Positions 12,760 through 22,945 of a DNA stretch of 64,000 bases are shown in pieces. The notes beneath the pieces were generated by a model. The model ran no database searches. It had not been told where the DNA came from and was given only the letters and a program-made list of their open reading frames with translations. Made by a program: the position numbers and the translations under genes. Origin of the DNA: Talpa occidentalis (taxonomy: Eukaryota > Chordata > Mammalia > Eulipotyphla > Talpidae); NCBI RefSeq assembly GCF_014898055.3, contig NW_023602073.1, positions 22,305,784 to 22,369,783 of the forward strand, given 5' to 3'. Position 1 is the first letter of the stretch. Each line of letters opens with the position of its first letter.

Positions 12760-12835
12760 CCACTGTGGGTTTGATGAGCCTTACAATAACCCTGAAAGCA
12801 CCTGTTAATTTTGCCTCTGGGTAAACAGTGGAAAA
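12760..12835 (-). repeat. Possible MIR fragment
   Basis: The series CTTACAATAACCCTGAAAGC, a T-rich stretch, then TAAACAGTGGAAAACT parallels the reverse MIR pattern of CTCACAACAACCC, TTTTACAGATG and GAAACTG. The match is short and degenerate. Confidence 0.35.
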
Positions 12836-15209
12836 CTCTTCAGCTATTTCCTCCAATTGGGTGGAAACAAAGAAACATGAGATTAAAAAAAATGTCTAGA
12901 TTAGGGAATTGGAGATGCATTAATTTAAAAAGGGAACAGGGTCAAACTAGGGGCTAGGAGGCTAATAAGCACAGAGCTCACAGCAAAAAAGCTCCCAGCA
13001 GGGTAAGAGTTCACTTAATTTATCCGGGCGATCTGTTCCAGACGCAGCCAATGATACATTATTGGATCCAGACCTGCAACTGCTTCCTAAGACCGACCTC
13101 ACTTCAGTGTCACGGCCCCCCTTTCAGAACGATCGCTATTCCCCAAACCTGTTCACAGGGAGGCCTTTACTCAGCTGGCAACCCACTCCCTTTTGTTCTT
13201 TATGATGCTCCCTCTAATTCCCTTCTCTGCTGTGGGAATTAGGCATAACCACCACCATGCAAACCACAGAACACCCAAGTTGATCCTTCTCTACGAGATT
13301 TTTAGTGCTTTATTACACGGAAAGCCAATCCCAGGGATAACAGACTATAAACAACAGCAAATGCTCTATCAAGCAGGCTGTACAAGGTTAAGGACTTGGA
13401 GAGATTTACTGGAGGGGCTGTGGAGGGGGATGGCCATCAATCAAAGGCTTTTTCTTACACTTTGGATTAAAAAAAAAAAAAAAAGGAGCATGGAACACAA
13501 GCCAGCCAAGTGCAGAAATTTTGAAAACATGTGTTTGTTCGAAACAGTGAAGAGAAGGCTGCGTGATGCTGTGACGAAGGCTGTCTTGTAAGTTTTAATG
13601 ATTAGTCACGTGGAGTGATGAGACTTAGAAGACATCATTCGAGTGGAACAGGAAATAAGTTTTAGGTGGGTGGGATGCCACTGAAACATTGAAATATTTG
13701 AATGCATTTGGTGAACAATAATGGAATTCTACACAGTGTTCCCATTAAAGGTCTTTACTGGAAATAACGTGCTGTATTGAGATCAGGAGCTTCGGGGCAG
13801 GAATTCACTCCTGCCTTGCTGCTATCTCGCTGTGGGAAACACACCACCGTGAACCAGCAGACCCCACAGGAGGGCAGGACACCAGCTTTAATAAGGGGAT
13901 GTTTGTAGGGCTGTAAATGTTGGCCAACTAATGAGCACATGACCACCAATACCGGGGTGTGGGTGGATTTTCCCTGACCCCGGTGTTCATGCCAAAACAG
14001 CACATCCTAAAGCGAGACCATTAAACCTGAGAAACATGGTGCCCACAGAACAGGGAGGTGCTACGTGATGCTCTGCGGTGCGGTCTTCTGTGGTTTCCGA
14101 AAACCCTGGGCTCCCTCTCCTCCCAGTGCCTCTTATATTTCTTATTTAGAACAAGCACCTTTTATTTGAGGGCAATTTACATTTTCCATTGAGAAAACCA
14201 GTGAGTTCCTCAGCACACCACCAGGGCCCCATCACACATGTCTGAAGGTCACCCGGCTGTGTGTGTAGCAGGTCACTCTGCTGTCACCCAGGGTGACCCA
14301 GGGATGTGACCAGAAAGGGCAGTGAGGCTCCATAGACTCTGGGTCAGGCAGATCCTCCAGGGGTGATGGGGGAGGGGGCTGCCAGGCAGCTTCTAGAAGC
14401 TGCTATGCAGCCTCTGTGGCCACAGTGGGTGCCTGACACCTGTTTCCACCGTAACTGTTGCTTCAATCAAATTTTGGAGGCAAGAGGAATCTGAAGTCAC
14501 GGCAACAGCACCCAAGGAAGCCCCTAGGCATCCTGTACCCCCTGAAGTCAGCACAAATGCCCTTGAATGAGGGATGGACACAAATGTGTGCGGGGAAATG
14601 AAAATGCTACCACGATAAAGCCACCTCCCAGTGATTCCTTTGGTTACGATCTTTCCAAAATCTGTCTAGTAGGATAAAAGGTTCTTGCTTCAGGGTCCAC
14701 TCAAAATTGGCAGTTGAGATGCAGAGACTCAACAATACATTTTCTGCACTGCATAGTAGATCAAGCCAATTGAAAAGCAGTTATTTCATGATTTTCAAAT
14801 TTTAAGCTCTTCCTTACCCTAAAAAAGATGTTTTCCTCATCATTCACGCTTTGATAATTTTGCATTTTCTCTTTCTCGTTCTCACTTTTTTCTCTTGACT
14901 TTCCTTACTAACTACCTCAGCTGTTTTCTGTGTCAGGAGATATTGGAAGGACAGCAGCCAGGTCGTGGTATCAGTGCGGACGTCTGGTTACCCTTTCGAG
15001 AATGTTCTCATTCCTGCCCTTGTTGAGAGGAAAGGGGAAATGCAGGTGGGCCGTTTTGGGATTCCTGCCATTTCTCCTCTTTCCTCTTCACCAAGTGCAC
15101 AGGGAAACTTCTAGACAGTGTCCGAGACATGCGACAAGGTCAACACCAAACACAAAGCATAGTGTTTTTTGGTAAAAGGTTGTCTCAAGATCACACAAGG
15201 AGATTACAG

Positions 15210-15245
15210 GGTGTGTGTGTTTGTGTGTGTGTGTGTGTGTGTGTA
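15210..15245 (+). repeat. (GT)n microsatellite
   Basis: A GT dinucleotide tract of about 17 units with a single TT interruption (GTTTGTG) near 15,220. It is probably length-polymorphic. Confidence 0.95.
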
Positions 15246-17534
15246 TACCACCAGTTACAAGAGGCAAGAGAAAGAAACACTATTTCAAAGTGTTGTTATC
15301 TGCTAAATTTAGAGCTACAGCGCTTACCTAGAAATTAAAATATTATGTGAGACTACTGCGAAGTGATTAGCTTTCTAGAGAGGACACATTCTGGGACAAT
15401 CATTTTAGTTGTGCAAACTCAGTTAAGATAGTCCGGCAGATGTGACCAGAAGACACTACTATTGGTCTGATTTACCTGTGGGTGATGAAACATACAAATC
15501 CTACGTGGATCAAATCTAGTTATTCATCTTAGAAAATCCCCTGAGTTGAATGAATGAGTCATGCACGTAAGGTGTGCTTTTTACTTTAAATTATTTCCCC
15601 CGCTGTGATATTGGTGCCAGCACCTTCCCCTCCTCAGCCCTTTGGCACCATTCAGAGGGACACAATGCCGCCACTGTTTTCAGAGTATAGACACGGTCAA
15701 GGGTGGAATCATATAATGATGCCATTTGAAGCAGGGCAGCTAAGGTTGTGTCAGCATTTCCATGATAAAAATCTCTTTTCAAGGATTAACATCTCAGTTG
15801 TAAAAATTCACACCCAGGTCGTATTTGGTAGCAGAAACTATTTCATTCTGTAAAACTGGAACATGAACGTGTTCTGGAGGTCATGTAACACATACCAGTT
15901 CCCCATGGACGGAGGCCCATTAGGGAGCTTCAACAAGTCTGCATCTGCTCATGCAGAGAATGGTACTGGCCTGGATCACTTTCATTTCACTGAAACCCGA
16001 GGCAAAAACACCAGAAAACCCAAGATGCCAAAGTGGGATTTCACCTTTAAAACCTCAGGTTTCATAGTTGTGAAGACCAAACATATTAGGTCTCACCACA
16101 AACTTCCAGTATCTTCTGTTAACATCCTCCGCCAGCACCATCCAACCCCATCTATCCCTGCAGAATAGCGGTTCTGTTCCTCAGGGACGCCTGCGCTGTC
16201 TGCAGACACCTGTGGTCATCACACTGGGGTTGTGTGTGCACACCTCATGGGGAAAAGCTAGGTGTGCCACTCAGCAGAACGGAGGGAAGTATGTGGATGG
16301 AAATATCAAAAGCAGCAAGGTTGAGAAACTATTTTGGAAGTTGTTCTGGGAGTTGAATCCCACAGGCAGAGCCATCCTTGTGCTCCCAGGGGACACGGAA
16401 TCCAGTCAGGGAAGAGAGGGGTGGACAGTGTATGGTCACATGGACAAACAACACAATGTCCAGAAATGTTTCCTTTGTGTGTGTGTGTGTGTGTGTGTGA
16501 AACTTGTAGGCGAGGAGACACTTCAAAATTTCAGCTTAATTATGGAGGACTAGCTCCTTTATTATCATACTGCCTTGCTAAGGGATGACCTTTTCTATAG
16601 CTTAGAGGTAATTAGAAAAAAGAAAGAAAAGGAAGATGAGAAATAAATGACTGTGTGCAAGGAATTCACCTTTCCATTTGACATTCTCACTTGAGAGAGG
16701 AAGGCAGGCTATGGGGTGAATGTCCTTGTCTCAAAAATCCCAAAGTGCATAGTTTAAACCGGGACTCAAAAATCTGTTATTCACTGTGTGTATCTACAAC
16801 ACCTACATAGCTAACTGCCATATCTATCTATCCATCAGTCAGTCAGCCTCCCCACCTTGGAGGCAAGAAAGATGTTAGGGGGCTCAGTGAGACTTTATGA
16901 CCTACTACGGAAATGCATAAGGAAGTACAGAGCAAATACTCAAAGGAAACCACCAGTCCCGCTTTTGTCTTCTCCCGTTGCCATTTGCCAAGTCCATCAA
17001 TCTAATAACATATTTTGGTAATTCAAACGTAAGTCCTTTTCTTTGTTATTTCTACCACTGAGAGGAAGTCTACTTATTAAACACAGAGTCAAAAAGCAGG
17101 AAGCTGGAATTTGGGCAGATTTAGTGGTCAACACAAAACAGAATAGAGTCCCCTTTTACACTAGAGACAGCTATTGCCAAACCTAGAATTCAAGTTCAGA
17201 GATGGTAGATACCACTCTCCAAAAATATTGCTATTGGGATGGTAGATGACTTCCTTGACCTGTCATCTTGAGAGTTATCACAAGGGAGGAGCAAATAACA
17301 TCAAATTCAGAAGAAAAAGAACTGAAGAATAATATGTTCAGCAAAATATTCAACAGCACCAAGTCACGAAAATATTACTTTTGTTAACCAAAAGCAGGAG
17401 GCCAACCAGCTGGAGTTTTCAGGAAAAAACAGACACAAATAAGAAACATTTAAAAACGGCATTTAAATGCACCTTTCCCAAAAATGCTAGGCACTATCAA
17501 CTATTCTTCTATCTATGCTATCTGCTACCATCAC
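15246..17534. other. Noncoding sequence with one microsatellite
   Basis: Apart from the GT tract at 16,476-16,499 I see no feature. TCTATCTATC-type short repetition lies near 16,822. Frames of 80-113 codons at 15,863-16,588 have no recognisable domain, and some read through the GT tract. A weak MIR-like pattern near 16,660-16,770 was not strong enough to call. Confidence 0.65.
16476..16499 (+). repeat. (TG)n microsatellite
   Basis: An uninterrupted TG tract of 12 units. Confidence 0.95.
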
Positions 17535-17535
17535 C

Positions 17536-17587
<52 letters not shown>
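17535..17587 (+). repeat. (CA)n microsatellite
   Basis: A long CA tract of about 25 units with one CG interruption near its start (CACACGCACA). It is the longest dinucleotide array in the window and the one most likely to be highly polymorphic. The Thr-His and Cys-Val open frames across it are artefacts. Confidence 0.97.
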
Positions 17588-17589
<2 letters not shown>

Positions 17590-18229
17590 CCTAAATATGT
17601 GAATGAAGGCACTCATGTACCTTCTGGGGTGATTTTGGAGCTGTGAGATTGAACTGACAAGCAAAAATGTACATGTCCACTGTCTGTCTGTGCATCCAGT
17701 CTCTCGGCTCCCAAATCTCCCCCACCATAGTTTTGACATCCTTCAGAATTCTCAGTGACTGAACAATGAACACTTGAACGTTTGGGGGAAATCTAAACCT
17801 CCCCGGGAGTGCAGAGACTGCCTCAGGGGTGAGTCTTGTATTTCGGAGTATGGCTAGCAAGGATCAAATATGTTAGTTGTCGGTGGTGATAGTGATAATG
17901 GTGGTGTATGTGTGTTTTAAATACCTTAACTATTTTCATCTCCTGATTCTGGTGCGCAAAGTTGCTGAAAATGAAAACCTTCTTTATAATTCATCCGGGC
18001 TAGCTGCCATGTCCCAGAAAACTGTAAGCTCCCCTACCTGCTTGAGGCAGCCCGTATCTATTCCTACTTACAACTCAGCACCTACACACTCTCCCTTCGC
18101 TTCCATAAATCAGAGGACTCCTCTTGGCCCTGAAAACATTATTAGCTACCATATGGAGTGCCAAACTCCGCCACTGAGGTAGACATTAGCTCTTCAAATG
18201 ACTGAGAGTGAACCTATTTGCACAATTTG

Positions 18230-18345
18230 CATTTTAATAGTCTGCAGCTGCAGCTGACACTGCTCACTTTATGATGGGGATGCCCCAGCTTTGCTCAATA
18301 CGGCCTCGCTGGCACGCTGCCCGGAGCATGACAGCTGTAGTTCAT
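18230..18345. promoter_or_regulatory. Cluster of CAGCTG E-boxes
   Basis: Two adjacent CAGCTG hexamers (18,245-18,250 and 18,251-18,256) and a third at 18,332-18,337 lie in non-repetitive sequence, preceded by an ATTTGCATTTTAAT stretch. CAGCTG is a binding core for class I/II bHLH factors. A regulatory role is inference from motif clustering. Confidence 0.25.
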
Positions 18346-19939
18346 TTGGACAAAATGCAATAGAGGAACAGCCTCTTCTTTTCAACAGGGTTCAACCCAA
18401 GGGGGCTCCAGCCTGCATCCCACAGCTAGCTGAGAAGAGCTTGACTTAGAAGAGCTCCCTCTTTGGCTGAGTGGTTTTGATATCTTTTCCGCGATCTCAT
18501 CTCGGGAATCAGTCACTGCTCTCTGGACAGAGTGACAAGAAGTGGACAGACTCATTCTCTTAGGGCCATGTTTGAGGGGAAAGGGTGGCAATTATGTGCA
18601 ATGGAGGGAGATTGCAAAAATACTGAAAAATGATTCCTGAGTTTTTCATCATGCTTGGAGGCAAAGAAATCCAACAAATGGACTCAGCCTAGTTGTATGA
18701 GGCTGTGCCACGGGCCAAGGGCCTCCTGGCGCTCTCAGCTTCCTGGTTCTTCCCAGAGGGCAGGAAGACCCTTGACCACACTCCAGAGCTTGGCATTCGA
18801 ATGTGTCCTGTGCCTGAATCTTAGGTCTTAGAAAATAAGAACTAAGTTGTGAAGAACATACAGGCCCAGCTCTTCGCAATGGCACAGAGGGGACATTCGG
18901 TTGATGTTCTTGATGGTGAAGGTGGCTGGGTCTTGCTGCTTGCACACTTACAGCAATCCCTTGCCAGTGCTCTAAGCTGAAATCCAGCTGCCATTTCGGG
19001 TAGCACAGGTGCCCTTGTGCCACAGCTTCCGAAGACCAAGAACAGCAGATAAGGGAGCACACCCACGCGACAGCAGGCTCTGGTGTGTTGACACTGGATC
19101 TGGGCTGTGGGGTGATGTCCATTCCAGTCTTCGGCTCTTTCCACTTTGAAAACTGTGGTTTGGCTCTGGCTACTAGCTGGCTGATTTTGGCTCATAATAA
19201 GGGCTCATTTAGAAAGTGCTCCTCAACTTCATTTTATCAGGTTGGCCTCTTAAGGTTAAATATATTGGCCTCCTGCTTGCAAGCTTGAGAACTATGAAGC
19301 AGAATGCATGTCCTGAGGATTTGCGAAGATGGCTATCTCTTTATTCCCCTCCCCCCCTCTTTTTTTTGCATTCCTAGGGATATAATAAAAGGCATTTGCA
19401 TGATTCATTATATTTTACAGCAGGACTAAGCTATGGTCTATGTGCAGACTTCTTGGTTTTGTTTATTAATTAAGCCATAAATATAGCTGCAACCATTTTG
19501 ACAGTCTACAGGTTGCCACATTAGGGACTGTATTTCTGGGATTATAAATTGCGTACACTGAGGCAGTCTCCATAACCACCACCAGGCCAATTTTAAAATA
19601 AAAGAGGGCTGCCACATCCAGTGTTGTGCTTACCAACAGATGCCCCAGCCACAGCAAAGTGTTTGTATTTATGAAGACCAATGTCATTCCATTTAAAGGG
19701 GGGAAGTTACAGAGCTGAGAGTACAGAGTCTCCTATCTAATTAGCTTATGACTCCAAAGAGCCCAGTGTGTTGAATAAAACATATAAAAACAGACAAAAA
19801 GAACCCATAATGTAAAAATCTTCAAACAATAATGAAACCGAGGTAAAGGGGCTTAGATGTTACCCCTCATTTCTTGCAAAGCAAGCTCATATTTAAGTTC
19901 AGATGGACCGGGTTAACAATCACTATTTTTACTGTTAAA

Positions 19940-20257
19940 ATGCCCCAGGGAAGTTATAAACGCACCAAATATGCTGTTAACCTTCCTTTATATTGTGTGC
20001 AGCTGTATGGCTTTGTACCAGGGACCAAACTTCCTAACCGGGCCAGCAACGTGAAAGAGGCTTTTTTCCAAAACCTTTCAATAACAATGCTTTGCTTGTC
20101 ACTCGATTTCCATTTCGTTTTTTCCTACTACTTCACACTAGTATTTGGTTTAGATTTTACTTATTCCAGTTACTTTCTTTGGTTGTCATTTCTGCTGAGG
20201 ACTGCATATGTATGTATATATTACTGGATTAAGATAAAAACAGGTAAAGGAATGTAA
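19940..20257 (+). other. Unrecognised 105-codon hydrophobic open frame, probably not a gene
   Basis: An ATG at 19,940 (A at position -3) opens 105 codons ending in TAA. The predicted peptide is rich in Phe, Tyr, Leu and Ser. Its C-terminal 50 residues look like one or two membrane segments, with a basic end (residues KIKTGKGM). T-rich DNA readily encodes such peptides by chance. I recognise no family, and no splice or promoter context supports expression. Confidence 0.15.
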
Positions 20258-21791
20258 CCGAGAAGAGTTGATTCAAATGTCTATCCGACACCCCAAGTCA
20301 GTGCTTTCTTAACTCCTACAAACATCGTCACGGCCTGCTTTACAAGGATGTTTCTAACATTTCTATACACCGTCTGGCATTGCCAATAGTAAGGATTATC
20401 AAATGATCTAATGAAAATTGAACAAAGATGATGATTTTTCTTTTTTCCTTGCTGTCTACATGGGAGGTTAAAATCTATTCAACTTTTTAAAAGAGATTTT
20501 TAATGGTTTTAGATCGTTTACAAGCATTGGCAGGCTGCATTAAAGGGGAAAATGTCAACCACATTTCGAGGCTTTTTTTTTGCAAGGACTAAGATGAAAT
20601 CAGAAGCACTGTGGTCAGATTCTCGGCTCTGAGGAGATGCAGCCTGTCCAGTAGTTTATACTTTATGAACTTTGGACTCAGACCTGTAAAACAAATCAGT
20701 CTAGGCTAGAGCTCCCTGGCAGTGATTAATCGACGAGCACATTGTCACATGATTCTTCTTGACATCCAGACACAGTGCTTACCTAGGAGTTCGATACCTC
20801 ATCAGCAAACAGAACTGCACTAGGAAGCCTTGGGCTGTTCCAGCTCTGTTGTCGGAAATGCTTTTCTTCAAATGTCCCTGCTGGGAGAAAGGCCATCTAC
20901 AGACTATTTACTAAAATGTGTCTCGAGACACAGGACAAATAAGTCCAAAACTTTCTTAGGCATGAGGTCAAATTAGGCTAGGTGGTAGCGTGTTGGATGA
21001 AAAAAAATGAAAGCAACAAAATCATTCCAGTTGGTATAAAATCACAGAGTCTTAGCTGTCCACTGGAAGTGCACTAAAATGAGTTGAGCTGCCCTAAAAG
21101 GTCTTTGACTTATTAGACTAAACACTTGGAACTTCTGCTTCTTTTTGTTTTTGCTTTTCAAGTATGAAAACTGATCCCAAGGCTATTGTTTCTGAATGCT
21201 CTGTCAGAAGACCACACTCCTTGTGAGACTTTGGAGTTCACCAACCTGGTTCTCCCAAGCAGGTAGCTGAGTGGCTCCGGGACTCTCTGAAACTCTCCAC
21301 TGCAAAATTATGGGGCGCGGGGGGCTGCCTAGATGATTTCTACAACCATCACAATGGTCACATTTGAATTGTGGATCACAACACTTGATTGTATCCAAAG
21401 AACAACATATATTTACTTATTAAATGCTCGCTAGTATATTCACTCCTTATTTTAAGAAAGTGATGATTAAGTGTAAATTTTAAGAGATTAGAAACTTTGG
21501 TTCAATGTGATTGGACTAGAAGCCCAGACAACAGATTGTTCATATTCACTGGACGACTACTATTTCCCACTGATTCTAGATTTCTTATTCCAGGGAGGAA
21601 GAGAGACTAATTTAGCAAATAACAGTAACAAAACTCAATATGTTAAGATAGGAGTACATGAATTAAAAACTAATCATTGATCTAAATATTTAATTATATA
21701 CATTTTAAAATGTCAAGAATTCACATAGAGAAATTTAATATGCAATTAGATTATAATTAAGTTCCACAACTTTGTTTTTTCTGTTCAACAT

Positions 21792-22600
21792 CCCTTATAA
21801 TTAGGGATATGCAAATCAAAACCACACGAGATACCACCTTATACCAGTAAGAATGGCACATATCAAAAAAACAAGCAACAACAAATGTTGGCGAGGATGC
21901 GGTGAAAATGGAACTCTCCTACGTTGCTGGTGGGAGTTCAAACTGGTCTAACCACTGTTGAAAGCTGTCTGGAGATTCCTCAGTCTACTAAAAATGGAGC
22001 TACCATACGATCTGGCAATTCCACTACTAGGGATCTACCCAAAGGACACAAAAACAGTGATTCAAATGAGCACCTGTACACCTATGTTTATTACAGCACT
22101 ATTTACAATAGGTAAAACCTGGAAACAACCCAAATGCCCCAAAATAGAAGATTGGATCAAGAAGATGTAGCATATATACACAATGGAATATTATTCAGCA
22201 ATCAAAAAAGATAAACTCATGCCATTCGCAGCAACATGGATGGAGGAATTATGCTCAGTGAAATAAGCCAGAAGGAAAATGAAAAATAACGGATGGTTTC
22301 ACTTATAACAGGAATATATGGGAACTAAATAAGACATCAGTGTAAAAAAAATACAATACAAAACACAACAAAACAAAAACAGGCAATTATAAATCAGAGA
22401 CATCCTGCAGGGGAGGAGGAAGGAGAGGGATGAGAGGGAGGGAGGGAGGAGCACAGGGGACTGTGGTGATGGTGCATGGGTGCCTTGGGTAAGGAAATTC
22501 TATGGGGACTCAATCTGAGGGGGTGGGGGAGAGCAAACATTGTTTAAAAAATAAAAAATGATAAATGTTAAAAAAATAAATTATTAAAAATTTAAAAAAC
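21792..22600 (+). repeat. LINE-1 3' end: decayed ORF2 C-terminus plus 3' UTR
   Basis: From about 21,800 the plus strand encodes, with interruptions, the ORF2 C-terminal region of L1: an [12 protein letters not shown] start, [12 protein letters not shown], then WRFL...LAIPLLGIYPKD, then TWKQPKCPKIEDWIKKM. Stops break it near 21,949 (V-stop-P) and at the TAG after WIKKM. A purine- and G-rich 3' UTR follows (GGGA runs near 22,430-22,450, GGGGGTGGGGG near 22,520), ending in an A-rich tail by about 22,600. It is 5'-truncated and inactive. L1 ORF2 normally supplies endonuclease and reverse transcriptase, and only the tail of the protein lies here. No clear target-site duplication was found. Confidence 0.88.
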
Positions 22601-22604
22601 TGAT

Positions 22605-22945
22605 TTATACAATGGAGTACTACTTGGCAATGAAAAAGGAAGAAGCTACTGATATACATAACATGAATGCATGCACATATTGTTTGAAAGAAACCAGAAA
22701 GAAACCAAAATGCTATCTACTATGTCACTGCATTTATAAAATATACTGTAAAAGGAGATACCATGGGGAAAATTTCAGAGATGACAAGGTGTTAGAAGTT
22801 GAGGGAGGGGAGGAAACTCCAAAGAGGAACACTAGAATTTTGGAGAGGTGATGGACAGTTTCCTATGTTGATTATGGTGGTGGTTACACAGCTCTATGCA
22901 TATTTTAAAAACTATAAATACATTAAAAAGTATGAACCTAATTGC
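22605..22945 (+). repeat. Older L1 (L1M-type) 3' UTR fragment
   Basis: It begins with ACAATGGAGTACTACTTGGC, the counterpart of the ORF2 end present in the neighbouring younger L1. It continues with the old-L1 3' UTR pattern including GTGGTGGTTACACAGCTCT near 22,877 and a terminal A/T-rich end. It is more diverged than the L1 directly upstream and in the same orientation. Confidence 0.65.

Larger units (their letters stand above)
11161..15209. other. Noncoding unique sequence
   Basis: No gene is recognised. It contains a GC-richer part at 11,160-11,580, a perfect 11-bp inverted repeat at 12,179-12,202, a possible MIR fragment at about 12,760-12,835, a facing pair of CCAAT boxes at 13,048-13,065 and a poly-A run near 13,470-13,485. 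Frames of up to 132 codons (13,193-13,591) run through the poly-A and have no recognisable domain. Confidence 0.65.
17588..21791. other. Noncoding unique sequence, repeat-poor
   Basis: No transposon is recognised in these 4.2 kb. It contains an E-box cluster (18,245-18,337), two overlapping ATG frames on the minus strand at 18,649-19,195, AT-rich conserved-element-like blocks at about 19,440-19,700 and 20,390-20,590, and a hydrophobic 105-codon ATG frame at 19,940-20,257. None of these is supported as a gene. Confidence 0.6.

Noticed and set aside
21924..22170. Possible protein gene with an LAIPLLGIYPKD-like segment
   Set aside because: This is the C-terminus of L1 ORF2, interrupted by stop codons and followed by the L1 3' UTR and A-rich tail.
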